64,000 nucleotides of DNA, taken from contig JAAKBF010000171.1 in NCBI GenBank assembly GCA_012656075.1, forward strand, positions 1,674,001 to 1,738,000. Reading direction: 5' to 3'. Each line of letters starts with the position of its first letter. Position 1 is the first letter of the stretch. The position numbers and the translations under genes are program-made. Source of the DNA: Phytophthora hibernalis (taxonomy: Eukaryota > Oomycota > Peronosporomycetes > Peronosporales > Peronosporaceae). Below the pieces are notes generated by a model. That model saw only the letters and a program-made list of their open reading frames with translations, was not told the origin of the DNA and did no database searches. This document shows positions 23,780 through 35,374 of the stretch, piece by piece.

Positions 23780-24180
23780 AAAAGTACGAGTACGTGAACG
23801 TGCACATATTAGTGTACGCGTACAACTAATACGCAAGTACGCGTACGGGTACATGCACATGTACGTCTAGTATGCAATCACATGCAGTTGTACGCATGTA
23901 CGGTTAGTGTTTGATTCCATGAAGGTGTATACGCGTACGCCAACATGTACATCTAGTACGCGATCTTGTGTGAGTGATCTTGTGTAAATGTACGCGTACG
24001 GCAACCTGTACGTCTAGTACGCGATCGCATGTAGGTATGTATGCATACGCGAACATGTACGTCTAGATCACATGTGTGTACGCGTACGGGAAAATGTACG
24101 TGTATTGAATGAATAGTGTATGTGTACGTGTACTTTGCGATCGCATGTAGGTATCCGCGTACGGGTACAAGTACAAGTAG
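23780..24180. repeat. Degenerate minisatellite
   Basis: Irregular tandem units of about 45-55 bp built on the words ACATGTACGTCTAGTACGCG, ATCGCATGTAGGTA and TACGCGTACGGG. At least five recognisable copies are present (about 23860, 23945, 24008, 24055, 24130). It lies inside the Mutator-like element. Confidence 0.75.
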
Positions 24181-24240
24181 GCAAAGTCGTAGAATTTTAA
24201 AGCTTTTTAATTTCTTCATACATGCAAAACAAAAAAAGAA

Positions 24241-24740
24241 CTAGTCCTCTTCAAACGGTTGGAGGCCAGCAAACCCCCAAGACCGTGGCGGAAGGAACGC
24301 TTCTTCGTCGACATTATCGTATCCGTTGAGAAGCTCTTGCAGTGAAGGCAATTGTGGGGCACTCGCAGCTTCGGTCACTGCATTCTGCTCGACGATTTCA
24401 AATTGAGACAGCTCCCGCCTCGTACTGTATTCCCGGTAGCCGGCCCTGTGTGGTTGAGCGTGTGCAGCGTTTGGTCGCCTCCTTCCGCCTCCAGTTAGTG
24501 TCCGCGGCGCAAGAAGCCGTGTCGGGATCTTGGTCTGTGAAGACCCTTCTGCGTTGGAAGTCTGAGGAGGGGGAGCCACCAGTGCTTATCGAAATGGTGG
24601 GGCTCCAACTTGAGGTGATCATCCGATTCGACGAGGTTATCAGCTCGTGTATGCGTGGCCAATTGATACCTTGAGTGCGTCTGAAATTGCATCCGCTGCG
24701 TTCCAATCCGTGTACAACAATCTTGAGCGCTTGCCACCAA
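24241..24740 (-). other. Coding-like stretch in the Mutator-like element
   Basis: An open minus-strand frame (24241-24579, no ATG at its start) encodes a Pro/Arg/Ala-rich segment and an acidic C-terminus ending FLPPRSWGFAGLQPFEED. A second frame upstream reads ADNLVESDDHLKLEPHHFDK, and joining the two would need one base. I do not recognise the protein. It may be a captured host gene piece or decayed transposase. Confidence 0.35.
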
Positions 24741-24782
24741 AGTACATCCGTCTGCTGTAGAGCATATACACTAATTGCAGTA

Positions 24783-24969
24783 CAGTAATCTGCGTGAATA
24801 GGCAACACCTGATATATATGGGTTGACAGGGTGTATAAGGAGTGCGTAAAGAGCAAAGACGAGCAACCTAATGTGTTTAAGTACCACGCCCATCTCGCTG
24901 TTTCTTGCATTGTATAAAGTTTCGCAGGATATAAGTTGTACACCCGTCGCTTATTCACGCAGATTACTG
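24783..24969. mobile_element. MITE family A, copy 2 (diverged)
   Basis: 187-bp element, TA on both sides (24781-24782, 24970-24971), with termini CAGTAATCTGCGTGAATAGG and the complementary right end. The inner AACACCTGATAT matches copy 1. It is inserted within the Mutator-like element, so it is younger than that insertion. Confidence 0.75.
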
Positions 24970-25173
24970 TACATGTTGTCCGCTTCTTATGAATAGCTAT
25001 CTGCGATCCTGGTGTTGAAGCAATTGACACCGTCTGTTATGCACGAGTTTTGTTTCTGCACCGGTGCTCCCGAACCGGTGCTCCTTAGCTTCTCCCAGGT
25101 TTAGCACACCGCGTGAAGACTTCGGCTCGCACGTCGATGTTGAACCTCTCTGGCCAAGCCCGTTCGTTTGACC

Positions 25174-25569
25174 CTAGTCTTGCAGCGCTGCGCGCTTCGC
25201 TAGGCACTCGCCGGTCGAAAGCGGCGACTTTGGTTTCTTTTCAGGTACTAGGGTTATTCGCCTGGATTTAACGTCTACGTAAGCACTTTCGTATTTTATG
25301 GGCATGTTATTAATATCGGCAGCCCTAGTCCTTCCCCAGCTCACCACTCCAACAACCACGTCCTGACCAGATTGGCGTCCACTCGAACGCTCGACGATAA
25401 GCGGACTCCCGATGGCTCCTTGGCTTGGGTCTTCATCAGCGAGACCGCCACTGGAGACCATGGTATCGTCAAAAATCATCATCGTTGAGCATTCATCGTT
25501 GCTCATGACACTCTGCAGCTCGTTCTTACGACGAGAAGTAGCCCTGGTATTTCCCACAATGAATTTCAA
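25174..25569 (-). pseudogene. Trypsin-like protein C-terminal fragment, active site lost
   Basis: The minus-strand frame matches the second half of the intact trypsin-like protein at 51666-52442: DECSTM, then a GG pair, then GAIGSPLIVERSSG where the family has GDSGGPLIV, then GQDVVVGVVSWGR. The catalytic Ser (Asp-Ser pair) is replaced (AI) and the N-terminal half with the His and Asp is absent. It lies 69 bp from the right end of the Mutator-like element, which may have truncated it. Phytophthora glucanase inhibitor proteins are known inactive members of this fold, but the missing half argues for a pseudogene. Confidence 0.65.
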
Positions 25570-25766
25570 CCCGATGACGTCTCCCCACTCCCGACCGTGA
25601 TATATAAACCGTCAGATTGTAGTAGGTCACACTTGAAAACCGCGAACACAGTCGGGAGAAGCTGGCACTTCCTTGCATGCCATGCTATTCCCTGTGATAG
25701 TGTGGAGGTTTACGGTTAAGAACCCCCACCATACACTGCCATCCCAAGCCTTCACTACTTATCATT

Positions 25767-27300
25767 TTAATGTTGCACGTTTTGTCGTTCTTTCGGTGGC
25801 GGCCGTCCTGCTGGTCTCGGTTTGGTTTTAGTTTGCGCGGCGACGTGCCGTTTGAATTCCTTGTCGTGGTATGCATTTACGACCTGAGCTAACAGCCCCA
25901 TAATGTCCTTGTTCAATTGGTGGACAGATTCCCAAGAGTCTTCAATCGGTTCCAAGCCTTTCCAAAGCAAAGTACTTCGTATTCGTTCTTGTCCTTGTTC
26001 CATGTCGTGACGGATGTACGTCCATCTCCCCCGTCAACAAATGACGGGCAGCGACATGAAGTTGGTCTGTTCGTACAATCTGGTAGGACCCCACGCATGT
26101 AACTAGCAACTTGTCGTAGTGCTTTTGGTCGATCCTCGACCGCAGAACACGGTCGCCAACATCAAGGTTTGGCCGGCGAGCGTACTTCTGGTTTCACTGG
26201 TTGCGCACGATCTGTTGTACATGCTCTTCTTTCATCAGCTTATGCAGATCTTGAATACAGCTTCGAAGTTTCATCATCCAATTGGTTATTGCCGCAGGCT
26301 GTTTTGGTACCTCTATGAGTTCTTTTTGCTTACGACTCTGGATGAGAGATAGCGGCGAAGGCAAAGGCAAGCCGCAAAACAATTCCACTGGAGCTCGATG
26401 TCCTAGTGACGGAAGACGTGTATGGTTTAAACTGGCTTGGGTCATCGGCACGAAAAATGTCCAGTCATGCGTGTCGATCTTGAACTCAAGACAAAAGTAC
26501 ACGAAGTACCTGAATGATGTCACGATTAGAGCGCTCGACGCTATCATTAATCCACGGCGCGTACGCGACAGTGAACTTATGGCGCGCTTTTGAGTCGCCG
26601 AGAAAGTTCTGCCACCAACTCGTTTTTAAAATGCGATCCCTGGTCGCTTATCCAGATCGGTGGCACTCCGTACCAGCTGCTCCGAGCAAGAAGGGCGTCG
26701 ACGACCAAATTTCTTGTGGGGCTCACGTGCGGTGTGAGCTCGGTGAAGTGCGTGGCATTTTCTTTAAACACCAGCCAGTATTTGTCCCCAGCAAAATTTT
26801 CACCTAATGGCCTAATGATAAGAAGTTAAAGTGTAGTGTGTCATTTCGTCCATTCGTGCGATAAGTAGGACCCCATGGTCGCTGAATTACTTTTTGCATA
26901 TTTCACATGTTTACACATGAGGCACGCCTCCATGAAAGTGTTAACCCGCGCGCGAAGATGGTGCGCAGCGAAAAGCCTTCCTACATTCTCCACCATTGCT
27001 TCACGCCCTCGGTGTCATTAAGCCCTACAATGGGCCACCACCAAAATACTTTGAACGACCGCGTCTGCTTTATTTAGTATCCAAATTTTGTCATCGATGA
27101 GCCATATCCTCTCCTCATCTAGCACATCTTGCAGTGGTCAGATCACCCGAGTGAAGTCGATCAACGAGTCACGCATCCAATTCGTTGCGCACAGGAACTG
27201 TTGAAGTTCCCCAGTCCTTTTGGATAAGGCATCGACTGCAGATCTCGAATTCCTTCCGGGTCATGATGTACACTGTGACGGGGTCACACGCACCTTATCT
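25767..27300 (-). pseudogene. Ty3/gypsy integrase and chromodomain relic
   Basis: Minus-strand pieces follow gypsy Pol order. They are a stretch ending the RNase H (VDALSKRTGELQQFLC), the zinc-binding region with ACLMCKHVKYAK, the integrase core FKENATHFTEL, WYGVPPIWISDQGSHFKNEL (second catalytic Asp), the downstream DTHDWTFFVPMTQASLNHTR with GHRAPVELFCGLP, and a C-terminal chromodomain with LLWKGLEPIEDSWESVHQLN. Chromodomains target such elements to heterochromatin. Stops and frame changes show that it is inactive. RT and LTRs are missing here. Confidence 0.8.
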
Positions 27301-27922
27301 TTAGAGGAAGCGTTAACGCGATAACCACAACAGACGCCTGGCGTTCCTGCTGTAAGCTTGCAAAGGCTTGGCCTTCATGTCCAATATGGTACCGAGTACC
27401 AATTGACTTGAGAACTTCCGGGTTAGAGTTAAACTGATTTATATTAAGAACACTGTTGTAGTTCTAACTACTGCTAACTATCTGCATACTGAATCCCTGT
27501 CTAATATGATCTGTCCAAATGGGAGCCACCGATTTGATGTACTGCTTTAGTACAACTGACGTACTACTTAACCCCAGTGAAATTTATCCTAGGAAAAAGG
27601 ATCAAACCTGTCCAGACTAAGAATAGCCGGCTCGATTTTATCCTATGGCGTCGAAAGCCGTAGGATAAAAAATGACATTCAATCTTCCGCGCTCACTTCA
27701 ACTTTGCCAGTTCGCGCGCGGAAGGCCATCGCCAACACACCTTCTGGCTCTCAGCTGGACTCTCGCGATCATCACGTAAGTGCTAGTCTCGTTCAAGATG
27801 AACTGGTGTATAGATTCTCTACTAATAGGCAGCCGGATGATGTCAAATGGCAGCAACAGCCTTAGTTACACCGTCAATCTTCAACTGCTGCGGCGAGAAG
27901 CTGTGAAGCCACCTAGACTACG
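27301..27922. other. Intergenic, one hairpin
   Basis: No gene recognised. TTTTATCCTA at 27636 and TAGGATAAAA at 27660 form a hairpin near the word AAAAATGACATTCAAT shared with the element at 23011-23146. Confidence 0.4.
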
Positions 27923-29684
27923 ATGCCAGGCCCTGAACGAGCTGATTTACTGTCGGAGACCGATGGTAGTGACGACGAGCTGAATAATACTGCGTCTGGG
28001 GCGCTTCCAAAATGGAAGTTTACGGAAGCGGCCTCAGTTGAGCTCGGAGTCGATGATGTGGAGGTGTATCTGCTCAAGAAGGCCAGGCCGGAGATTCCGC
28101 ACGTGATCGAACGCCTTATGAAGCGAATATTTGGGGAAAAGGCGACCACTTCCATCGGAAGTATCGGTAGCGGACATCATGCAAGTATGGATGGATCCAA
28201 GCGTACTGATGTTGACAAAAACACACATCAACGCGAACCTTGACAACAGTGAATTTACTTCAGTGTCTGAAATCAAGGCGTTCTTGCAAGTAGAACTCTG
28301 GCTGCGTTTTTACAACGTTTCGCCAACCAAGTTTTACGACCCTTTAAACAAGGCGCTCTACCCTCCTGTAAAAACTATGAAGTCTCGAAGATATTTTGCT
28401 CTTCTCAACGCGCTTGGAACTCAAAGTGGGAGGGCCCTCTCTTCATCGGAAACGTGGAATACCCCTTTGAACATGATCGTCAGTTGGCGCATGCCATGGA
28501 TGCGATGCGCAGACTGTGCTCCGAGATTGGATTTGTGAATGAAGTTTCAAAAATTGCTAGTCTGGATGATGATTTGTTGAGACTTCGATCAAGCACCGTC
28601 GACGATCTGGGTTTGACGCGAACCAGAAATCCAGCTAAAGGGTATGCGTGCATTCCATTCATTTTGCTGGACGAACATGACAAACTATATCTTCACGATT
28701 TGGTTTTGTAGCTTTGGACCAGTACAACATGGTATTGTCTCGCTGTGACTGGGCAGCCACATAGCGTCGCGTGGCGAGTCTGTCGTAGACGTAGTTCGGA
28801 TTTTGATGCGAGCACTGTGCGGTGTATCTACCGATTGCCAAATTCGGCTACCTGGAGTCGTGTTTGCCCTTGACAGAGGATATCAGTCGAAAGAAATAAA
28901 CAAGCAAATTGTCGAGTGTGAAGCGACAATAATTGGTACTCATAAGCGAAACAAGAGTTTTCCTTTTACGTACGGAAAGCCAGGTGGCCACCTGCAGAAA
29001 GAGGTGAGCGAGAAAGGTGCTAAAACGACAAAGTGGGCGACTTCAAAATACTCTGTTCGCTCAGCAGCGAGTACATACGCTACATCGATGCACGCATTAG
29101 CGTATCGGTCGGGCCTCAGTAATGTCGTACTGTGCAACACTTTCCTCATTGCTGCAGGGCCTGGTAAATGGTCGTATTTGCCCAAGCCTGGGTACCGTGG
29201 AAGGACTAGCAACAATAACGGAGGTCGGTTTGACGGATTTGAAAGCGTTGTGAAGATATTGACGGAGCGCCAACGCACGCCAGATTGGTTCCTGATGCGG
29301 CAATTTCGAATAGCTGGACTCGTAGCAATTCAGATTCTCCGCGCAATCGCTAAGATATCGAGTAGATGTGATGATGGAAGCGATGAGGAGGAGATGGATC
29401 CGCCTGTGTACTACAATTTGGCGCAGCAGACTTCGATTCAATTTGTCCTAAAGCTACTGGGAATGGCAAACGACACGCCACCCGCTGAGTCAACTGAACG
29501 TGTGGGTGATCAGCTTTCCGAATCCATTCTCGACAAGAAGAAAAATAAGGAACTAAAGCAACTGTGTCGAGATCGCGGGCTTGCAATTTCTGGAAACAAA
29601 AGCGAGTTGATCAGTCGACTTTTGAGCTCGGACAGCTCGCAGACTAGACAGAAGGGTGTCATTCAAACCCCGCGGCCGCACTGA
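27923..29684 (+). pseudogene. PiggyBac-like transposase region with SAP domain
   Basis: The first part starts at the ATG at 27923 with an acidic N-terminus. A second frame carries SVSEIKAFLQVELWLRFYNV and MKSRRYFALLNALG, like the piggyBac N-terminal transposase domain (AFLGLLLLMG...M...RFxxLLRxLHF). A third frame has EYPFEHDRQLAHAMDAMRRL. The last ORF (28803-29684) has VVFALDRGYQSKEI and ATIIGTHKRNKSFP, resembling the piggyBac VLDNFFTS and GTVRKNRK motifs. It ends with a clear SAP DNA-binding motif, KELKQLCRDRGLAISGNKSE LISRLL. Frame changes separate the parts. The piggyBac call is moderate; the SAP call is strong. Confidence 0.55.
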
Positions 29685-29722
29685 TTAGTGCATGGTTCCT
29701 CTCCCCAAAGTCGTCGTCAGAC

Positions 29723-31453
29723 ATGAAGATTGGCTCCAAGAACGAGGAAAATATTAGTTCACGCGTGGGTGGTTTTCTTGATCGGCACTCAAGGTTTCAT
29801 ATTATTGAAGCAACGTCGTACGGACTACTATGTCGGTACGTTGCGAGGAGTACTTTGGATAATGTTGACATGAACTCACGGTTGCATTACTGGAGGCAGA
29901 CTCGATCAAAAGTATCTCGCGTTTTCACCAGATGACATTGCTCTCGTGGTTCTGCCATCTCGTGAGGGTGCATTTTTTCTGTACTCGAATACAAAACCAG
30001 AACCAGTCCGAGCACGATTGCTGCAGAACAAACCCTCGCTGAACGTTGGGGGTCGTTTGCAACTTTGAAGTTAGAATGTGAAGCCGATAGTCTTCATCTG
30101 AAGCAACTGATCCCAGATCAAGGCCATCAGTCCCAGATTCTTCACAACATCATCTGCGCTTCACTTCGAGATGGATTATCGTATACTCGTCGCCAACATC
30201 GATTATTCGCGTGGTCCATGTCGTTGTTGGGGATGACATTGTGGACGCATACCTCCTTGCATTCGCGGCTGTGAAGGAGGTATGCATGGAGTGGATTTAT
30301 TCTCCCGATATACCAATCCCGCATTTTACAACTGATGAACTTGGTCATTGTGGTGATATATCGACTCTGAAGCAGCATCTCGCGTTGTGGCGCGTACTGG
30401 TCGCAAAGATCGAAGAGCGTGGTCGACCGCTCCCACCTGCAAAACACATAACCCCCACGGTCATTGCGACGTGGAATCGAGTAAAAGGCGGGATTGATGT
30501 CTATTCACGCTTTCTAAAAATTGTGAAGTCTGGTCACGAACATTTGCCCCCACTTGCGGCAATTTGGCTGCGATTTTTGATGACGCTGGTCTACAACGCG
30601 TTCCAGAGCACCCAACTTCTGCAAGTAAGTCACGTCAACTAACAGCCAGCTCTCTAATCTAATTAATTATTGCGTCTAATGTCGATACCTACCACAGAGC
30701 TACTCATTTCTGAAGAATGAGGCGCGTTGCATGTCATACACTGCGTATCAACAGCACAAGAGCGAGGACATTTCGTTTCGTGACTTTTGTCGAGATGCAG
30801 CAAGGTGTTTGCCGATGACATTTGACGAGGAGGACGAGGAACCGAGGCATGCACTATCAGAAATTGATCAAAACACTGCTCGTGAGGAAGAGATGGGCAT
30901 CTTGAATCCACGACCCCACTCCTTCGCATATCGAGTGCGTGATCACTTTGATGGTGAAGCTGAATGGAGGAAGTTACGACTGAAAAACAGTGAGAAGCAC
31001 AACGAGGTGGGGTAATGGCATGATCGTTCCATTCGTGAGCGTCGCTAATCTAATGTCACTCGATGAAAGCAGAAATTGCTGCCAGATGGGAAGCAGCGTC
31101 GCTGCATCTTGTGCTGCGAACATGGTCATGAAGAAGAGGATTTCCCACATTCTCGTCTGGGCCACAAGACAAGATATCACTGTCCGTTTTGCAATGTAGT
31201 GCTGTGTCATGCTCGACGCTGGGAGAATGGTGAATCATGCTACGAGCGGTTTCATTCAGCCCCCAAACTACCAAAGGCATGCCAGGATGTACAAGCGGCG
31301 AAGAAGGGGAAACAGATTAGGGCTCCACTTCTATCCCGCAAACGATCGAGCTCATCGGCTGAACTAAACGAACGAGAGGCAACCAGATATGTTGCGAAGC
31401 CACTCCGCCGATCGTCGCGGCTGTCGATGAGTGGGACGAATTCGCGAAGCTGA
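29723..31453 (+). pseudogene. PiggyBac-like transposase C-terminal half, spliced
   Basis: 30211-30630 encodes WNRVKGGIDVYSRFLKIV, the counterpart of the piggyBac YNKxMGGVD motif with its third Asp. A good intron follows, GTAAGT to CTACCACAG (about 30630-30697). The next exon has NEARCMSYTAYQQH. A second probable intron (about 31008-31070) leads to CILCCEHGHEEEDF, YHCPFCNVVLCHARRW and CYERFH, a Cys/His array like the piggyBac C-terminal zinc domain (CxxC...CxxCxVxLC...CFxxFH). The N-terminal part (29723-30060) is fragmentary. It may be the second half of the unit starting at 27923. Confidence 0.55.
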
Positions 31454-31899
31454 GTAAGATGTTCGCCGTAGCAACTATTTTTATCCAGGATAAAACGGCC
31501 TTTGGCGTGAGCATGAGTTGCCCCAGTTGCACTAGCCATAACGCCGTCAATTTTCATGAGCTTCATTTCAAGCCATGTCATCTAGCACATAGCTGTCTTC
31601 TCGTCAACATGGTACATCAATTTCGTTCAAAAGACAACTGGTCTCGCGAAGGCAGACGCTCAAAATTTGGTCCTTCCGTTTATCCTACCAAAATAGCTCA
31701 CTGGGGTTAAGTACGACTGAATTAACTTAATTTGACATGCCACACACGCGTGTGGCGGACACCAATAGTGTGGACCACACCACACAGAACAAGGGTCGAG
31801 TGGCCCCATTACATACGCCGTTACCATTTATCAGCTTGCCGCACCAACGTACCTCCTTCTCAAACAAGCTCGACTTCTTCGAGCTAATCTAAATGACAG
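31454..31899. other. Intergenic, nothing recognised
   Basis: No coding motif on either strand. Confidence 0.4.
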
Positions 31900-32949
31900 A
31901 GGACACGCGTGAGTACAGGATCCCTTGTCGCTGCAGTCAGCGCCCCAGCTCACCAAACCGATCAAAATGTCGCCCGCGTCTCCCTGTCAGGGAGGGAGTC
32001 CCTGACCCTTTGCCTTGACCAGCGGACCACCCGTGTCACCGACGCACGCGTCCTTGCCAGCCGCACGACCAGCAAACACCGACGAGTTGTCTACAACAAA
32101 ATATAGAGAGCATTCTTCGTTGTCCCAGACCTCTACCCACGGTTCGAAGCTCGTCCGAGCTGGTTATGTTAAGGTAGGTCGTGTCACCCCAGCCCACGAC
32201 CTTTGCTCACATATCCGGATTGAAGTCCGAGTCATCGGCAGCGGGGAGCTTGATAGCCTGGAATTTGGTCGCCTTCTCCAGAGTCAGTACGCCGAAGTCG
32301 AACACAGCGCTGGAAGCGTTGTAATCGGTGTGATTGTGAGCTGAGACCACCTTTATCTGCTCGCAGTCCTTCGTTCCGTTAATGTTAACGTTAACAGGTG
32401 CCTACGGCCATGAAGTCGATCTCTTGGCTGCCCGTGCACGCCGCAGTAGTGAGCACGTGAGTGGGGAGATACGAGCTCCACTGCAGAACGAGGACGACGG
32501 TGTACGCCTTGGTACCAATCGGGACCTCGTCACCACCATGGATAAGTCTGCGCTCGGCAAGTTCAGGATCAACGTTATGTGGGGATTTACCAGGGCCCCT
32601 GTGCATGGACGGCATGCACGTGTGCTATGGGTGACACAAGTGATCAAATACGCGTGGATGAAGCACTGCAAGCTGCGACGCGTGCTGCTGCAGTTTTGAG
32701 TGCAAGGGTGCAGGACAACTGCAACTGCTTCGCTGAAGGAAGCGTAGACAAGCAAGTCTCTAAGCAGGATGGGAGGCTTTGTAGGTGAGCTGCCTTGGCA
32801 GCGTAGGAAGCCGCTCATTTCGACATAACTAGTCAGTCTCACTTTTGCATTTACCTTCAAGCAAGCAGTTCAAGCGCAACACATCACACGTTCGCAGCCA
32901 CGACTCCGAGTGCAATCGACGCAGCAGCGAGTGTGGAGATAACCTTCAT
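31900..32949 (-). pseudogene. Trypsin-like (glucanase-inhibitor family) pseudogene
   Basis: From an ATG at 32949 the minus strand encodes a good secretion signal (MKVISTLAAASIALGVVAAN) followed by a stop. About 330 bp on comes ERRLIHGGDEVPIGTKAYTV, then THVLTTAACTG (family TASHC, with the His lost), then DCEQIKVVSAHNH, FDFGVLTLEKATKF, KLPAADDSDF, DACVGDTGGPLV (family GDSGGP; Ser to Thr) and LIGLVSWG. At least three shifts or stops separate these. Both His and Ser of the triad are changed, so even an intact copy would have been a non-enzyme, as known for Phytophthora glucanase inhibitor proteins. Confidence 0.75.
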
Positions 32950-32959
32950 GGTTGGTTCA

Positions 32960-35372
32960 TTGGTTCCTGGAATACGGTGGGCAGTGGGCGGCAAAAACCG
33001 GAATGGTGTCAAGCGCGGTGTTGCAAATTCACACGATCACCTAAATTCGCTCAAGCTAGAAGGGTTGTGTCGCTCTATTCGACGGCAGGATTGTGCATTG
33101 GATTGACGCATGATGCGTTGTTGATGTATCTGCATAGTACATGTATTTACAGCTTTGACATACAATGCCAATAAAATTTGTTTTTATAGGGTTAAATAGG
33201 GCCAATTGACAATTTTGTCCTTAATCAGAAGGTTAAGGACAAATTTATCTTGCATTTTGTAAGTCCGTGTGTGACAACGAGATATCTCTGGTTTTAAACG
33301 CATTCATTTTTCCTTTCCCAGTTATCAAGCTTCCTATCCTCCATCGCAGCTCATACCAACAGCAGGTATGACTACTTCGAAATTAATCGTTTAAAAATTG
33401 TTGGAAGCACAAATAGCCAAACACTTTTGAAACACCACTACTGTTAGTTAGTGTGAAGTAAAACTCACAAACATGTCTGCGGAGTTTACAACCGGTGTTA
33501 GATAAGAATTGTGTTGCTGTTAGAGAAAGTGATACTGAACGATTGCATCATTTCGAGGACGGGTGTCATGGCGCTCAAATCCTGAAAATGTCCCGCACCA
33601 CCCCTGACGAGCCGGGTTCGAGTAGCTTCGACTGGCAGATTTGGAGGAAGGCTCACGCGAGAGAGCAGTCTACGTATTTTTAATATACGCAGATTGTTTG
33701 TTTGGTTGTCTTTGTATTCTTGTTCTTCGTCAGGATAATGTGGAACTGCTCCAGCAACTCGGAGGTTTGCAGCACGTTGACCTCTCCTCGTAGGTATGAC
33801 AGCCCTTCTTCATTCATCAGCAAGATGTACCTGCGGCACCCGTCCTCAATCTTGCACCCCGTCCACGCCAGGCTTCATTCCAGCGATAGTCCGAGCCTGA
33901 CATCCGTCCTCACACGTCGCCTCGCCTTATTTGCAGCGCTCCGAGCTCTCCAAGCCGCACGTCATCCCGCCCGAGGTCCATATTGGCCTTGTAAAGCAGT
34001 TAGTAGTCCAACTCTTTTATCTTGATTAAAGTATTTATATTTTCAAATAGAAAATGTATGGGCAACGAAAGGGTTAAGTCGAAACGAAGACGATTGAGAT
34101 ATGTATGGGCTCGTTGGCAAGTTCTAAACTGCTAGTGCATGGCCAAGGAAGTGAAAGAATGCGCATTGGGCTAGGTCTCGCGAATTCAAACGATCGTTTC
34201 ACCGAGTTTGGCGAATCTAAAAATCACCTTCCCGTTAACCCTAATCCATCAATCCTTGCCCACTCTACCGAATTTACACCAAAACCTACATTGTCGGTGT
34301 ATTTTCAGTACAGGTAACATCAGCGTCTTCACCTAGATAATTGGCGCAGCAGGTACTACAATGGGGCCGTTGTGTCTGATTTGAAATATATTATTCTGCA
34401 CACACAAACCATAATCCCGGCTTACCTCGTTTTGACTGGGTTCTATTACATGTATTACCTCCACAGATGTTTTCCTAAACTTAAGGACAAACCCCAATTG
34501 CGATATGCTCTTAGTGGCATTTTTCTTTGCGGTAGAACATGACAACTAACTAACTTGGACTTATGGGGCCATCTTGTAGAGCTAATACAGTGATTTATAT
34601 ATTTGTACATGCCTGTGACTGCGCCTAATTGTAAAATAATTTGAGCTTCTCCAGATTTGGTCCACTTTCTTGTCCCTTTTTAGATCTTAATGGGGATAAG
34701 TTGCGTTATCGTTTAGAACTTTCATACTTCGAAGTATTATTTTATTCTTGAAGTATTTACATGAACAAGTAGAATTGTACTTCGAAAAGCGAAATTCGGG
34801 GACCCGGGACCAAAGGTAGCAGTTCGAAAAGCAATACTCAGGTTACGTTAGCCACGATCGTGTCAGGAACGTCAGTTTTTGTGTTACCGTTTGTTTGCTT
34901 TTTTCCTGCTGCCATAAAGCAAGTATTTTTAAATTAAAAGTTAAAATGGTACCACCCGTACGACCTAGCTTATGGAAATTGAAAGTGGTATTTGCTTAGT
35001 GCTCATGCAGTTGTTGCCTCGACTTCGAGTCTACTAGCAATCTGGCCAGAACCGATTACGGGCGTGGCACATTCACCCGTGAACTCGTTTTTGTAGATGA
35101 AGTGGTGCAACAACGGTAGATTTCCATGATGTTGCGCAGTGAATCTTCATCAACGCGCTAATATATTCCACAACACGGATCTCCTCAAGCCGCTGCGCCA
35201 CGAACGCCTTCTAGGAAGTGCGGGAACTTCTCCGAGACCGCTGACTGCTAAGAAGCAGTAAACACACGTCCCCCACCAAGAAGACGACGTACGCGTACAC
35301 GAACCCTCTGCACGAAATTACATGAACAAGTAGTATTGTACTTCGAAGAACGAAACACAAAGCTAATACAGA
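32960..35372. other. Intergenic with a 38-bp direct repeat
   Basis: No gene recognised. A minus-strand fragment near 33690-33870 reads KIEDGCRRYILLMNEEGLSY but I cannot assign it. TTACATGAACAAGTAG-ATTGTACTTCGAA occurs at 34757-34794 and again at 35318-35356, just left of the Tc1-like element. Confidence 0.4.
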
Positions 35373-35374
35373 TA

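Larger units (their letters stand above)
23660..25096. mobile_element. Mutator-like element with 9-bp target duplication
   Basis: A 1,437-bp element. Its arms (23660-23705 and 25052-25096) are inverted repeats of about 46 bp starting GGGAGAAGCTAAGGAGCACC, with one mismatch. It is flanked exactly by AGGTTTAGC on both sides (23651-23659 and 25097-25105), a 9-bp target site duplication. TSDs of 9-11 bp with long inverted repeats are typical of Mutator-like elements. Inside are a minisatellite (about 23780-24180), a coding-like minus-strand stretch (24241-24740) and a nested MITE A. No MULE transposase domain is seen, so it is non-autonomous and perhaps gene-capturing. Confidence 0.8.

Noticed and set aside
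23780..24180. CRISPR-like array
   Set aside because: Units are degenerate, lack constant repeat/spacer lengths and the host is a eukaryote.
24783..24969. Hairpin as a structured RNA gene
   Set aside because: TA duplications and two sister copies show that it is a MITE.
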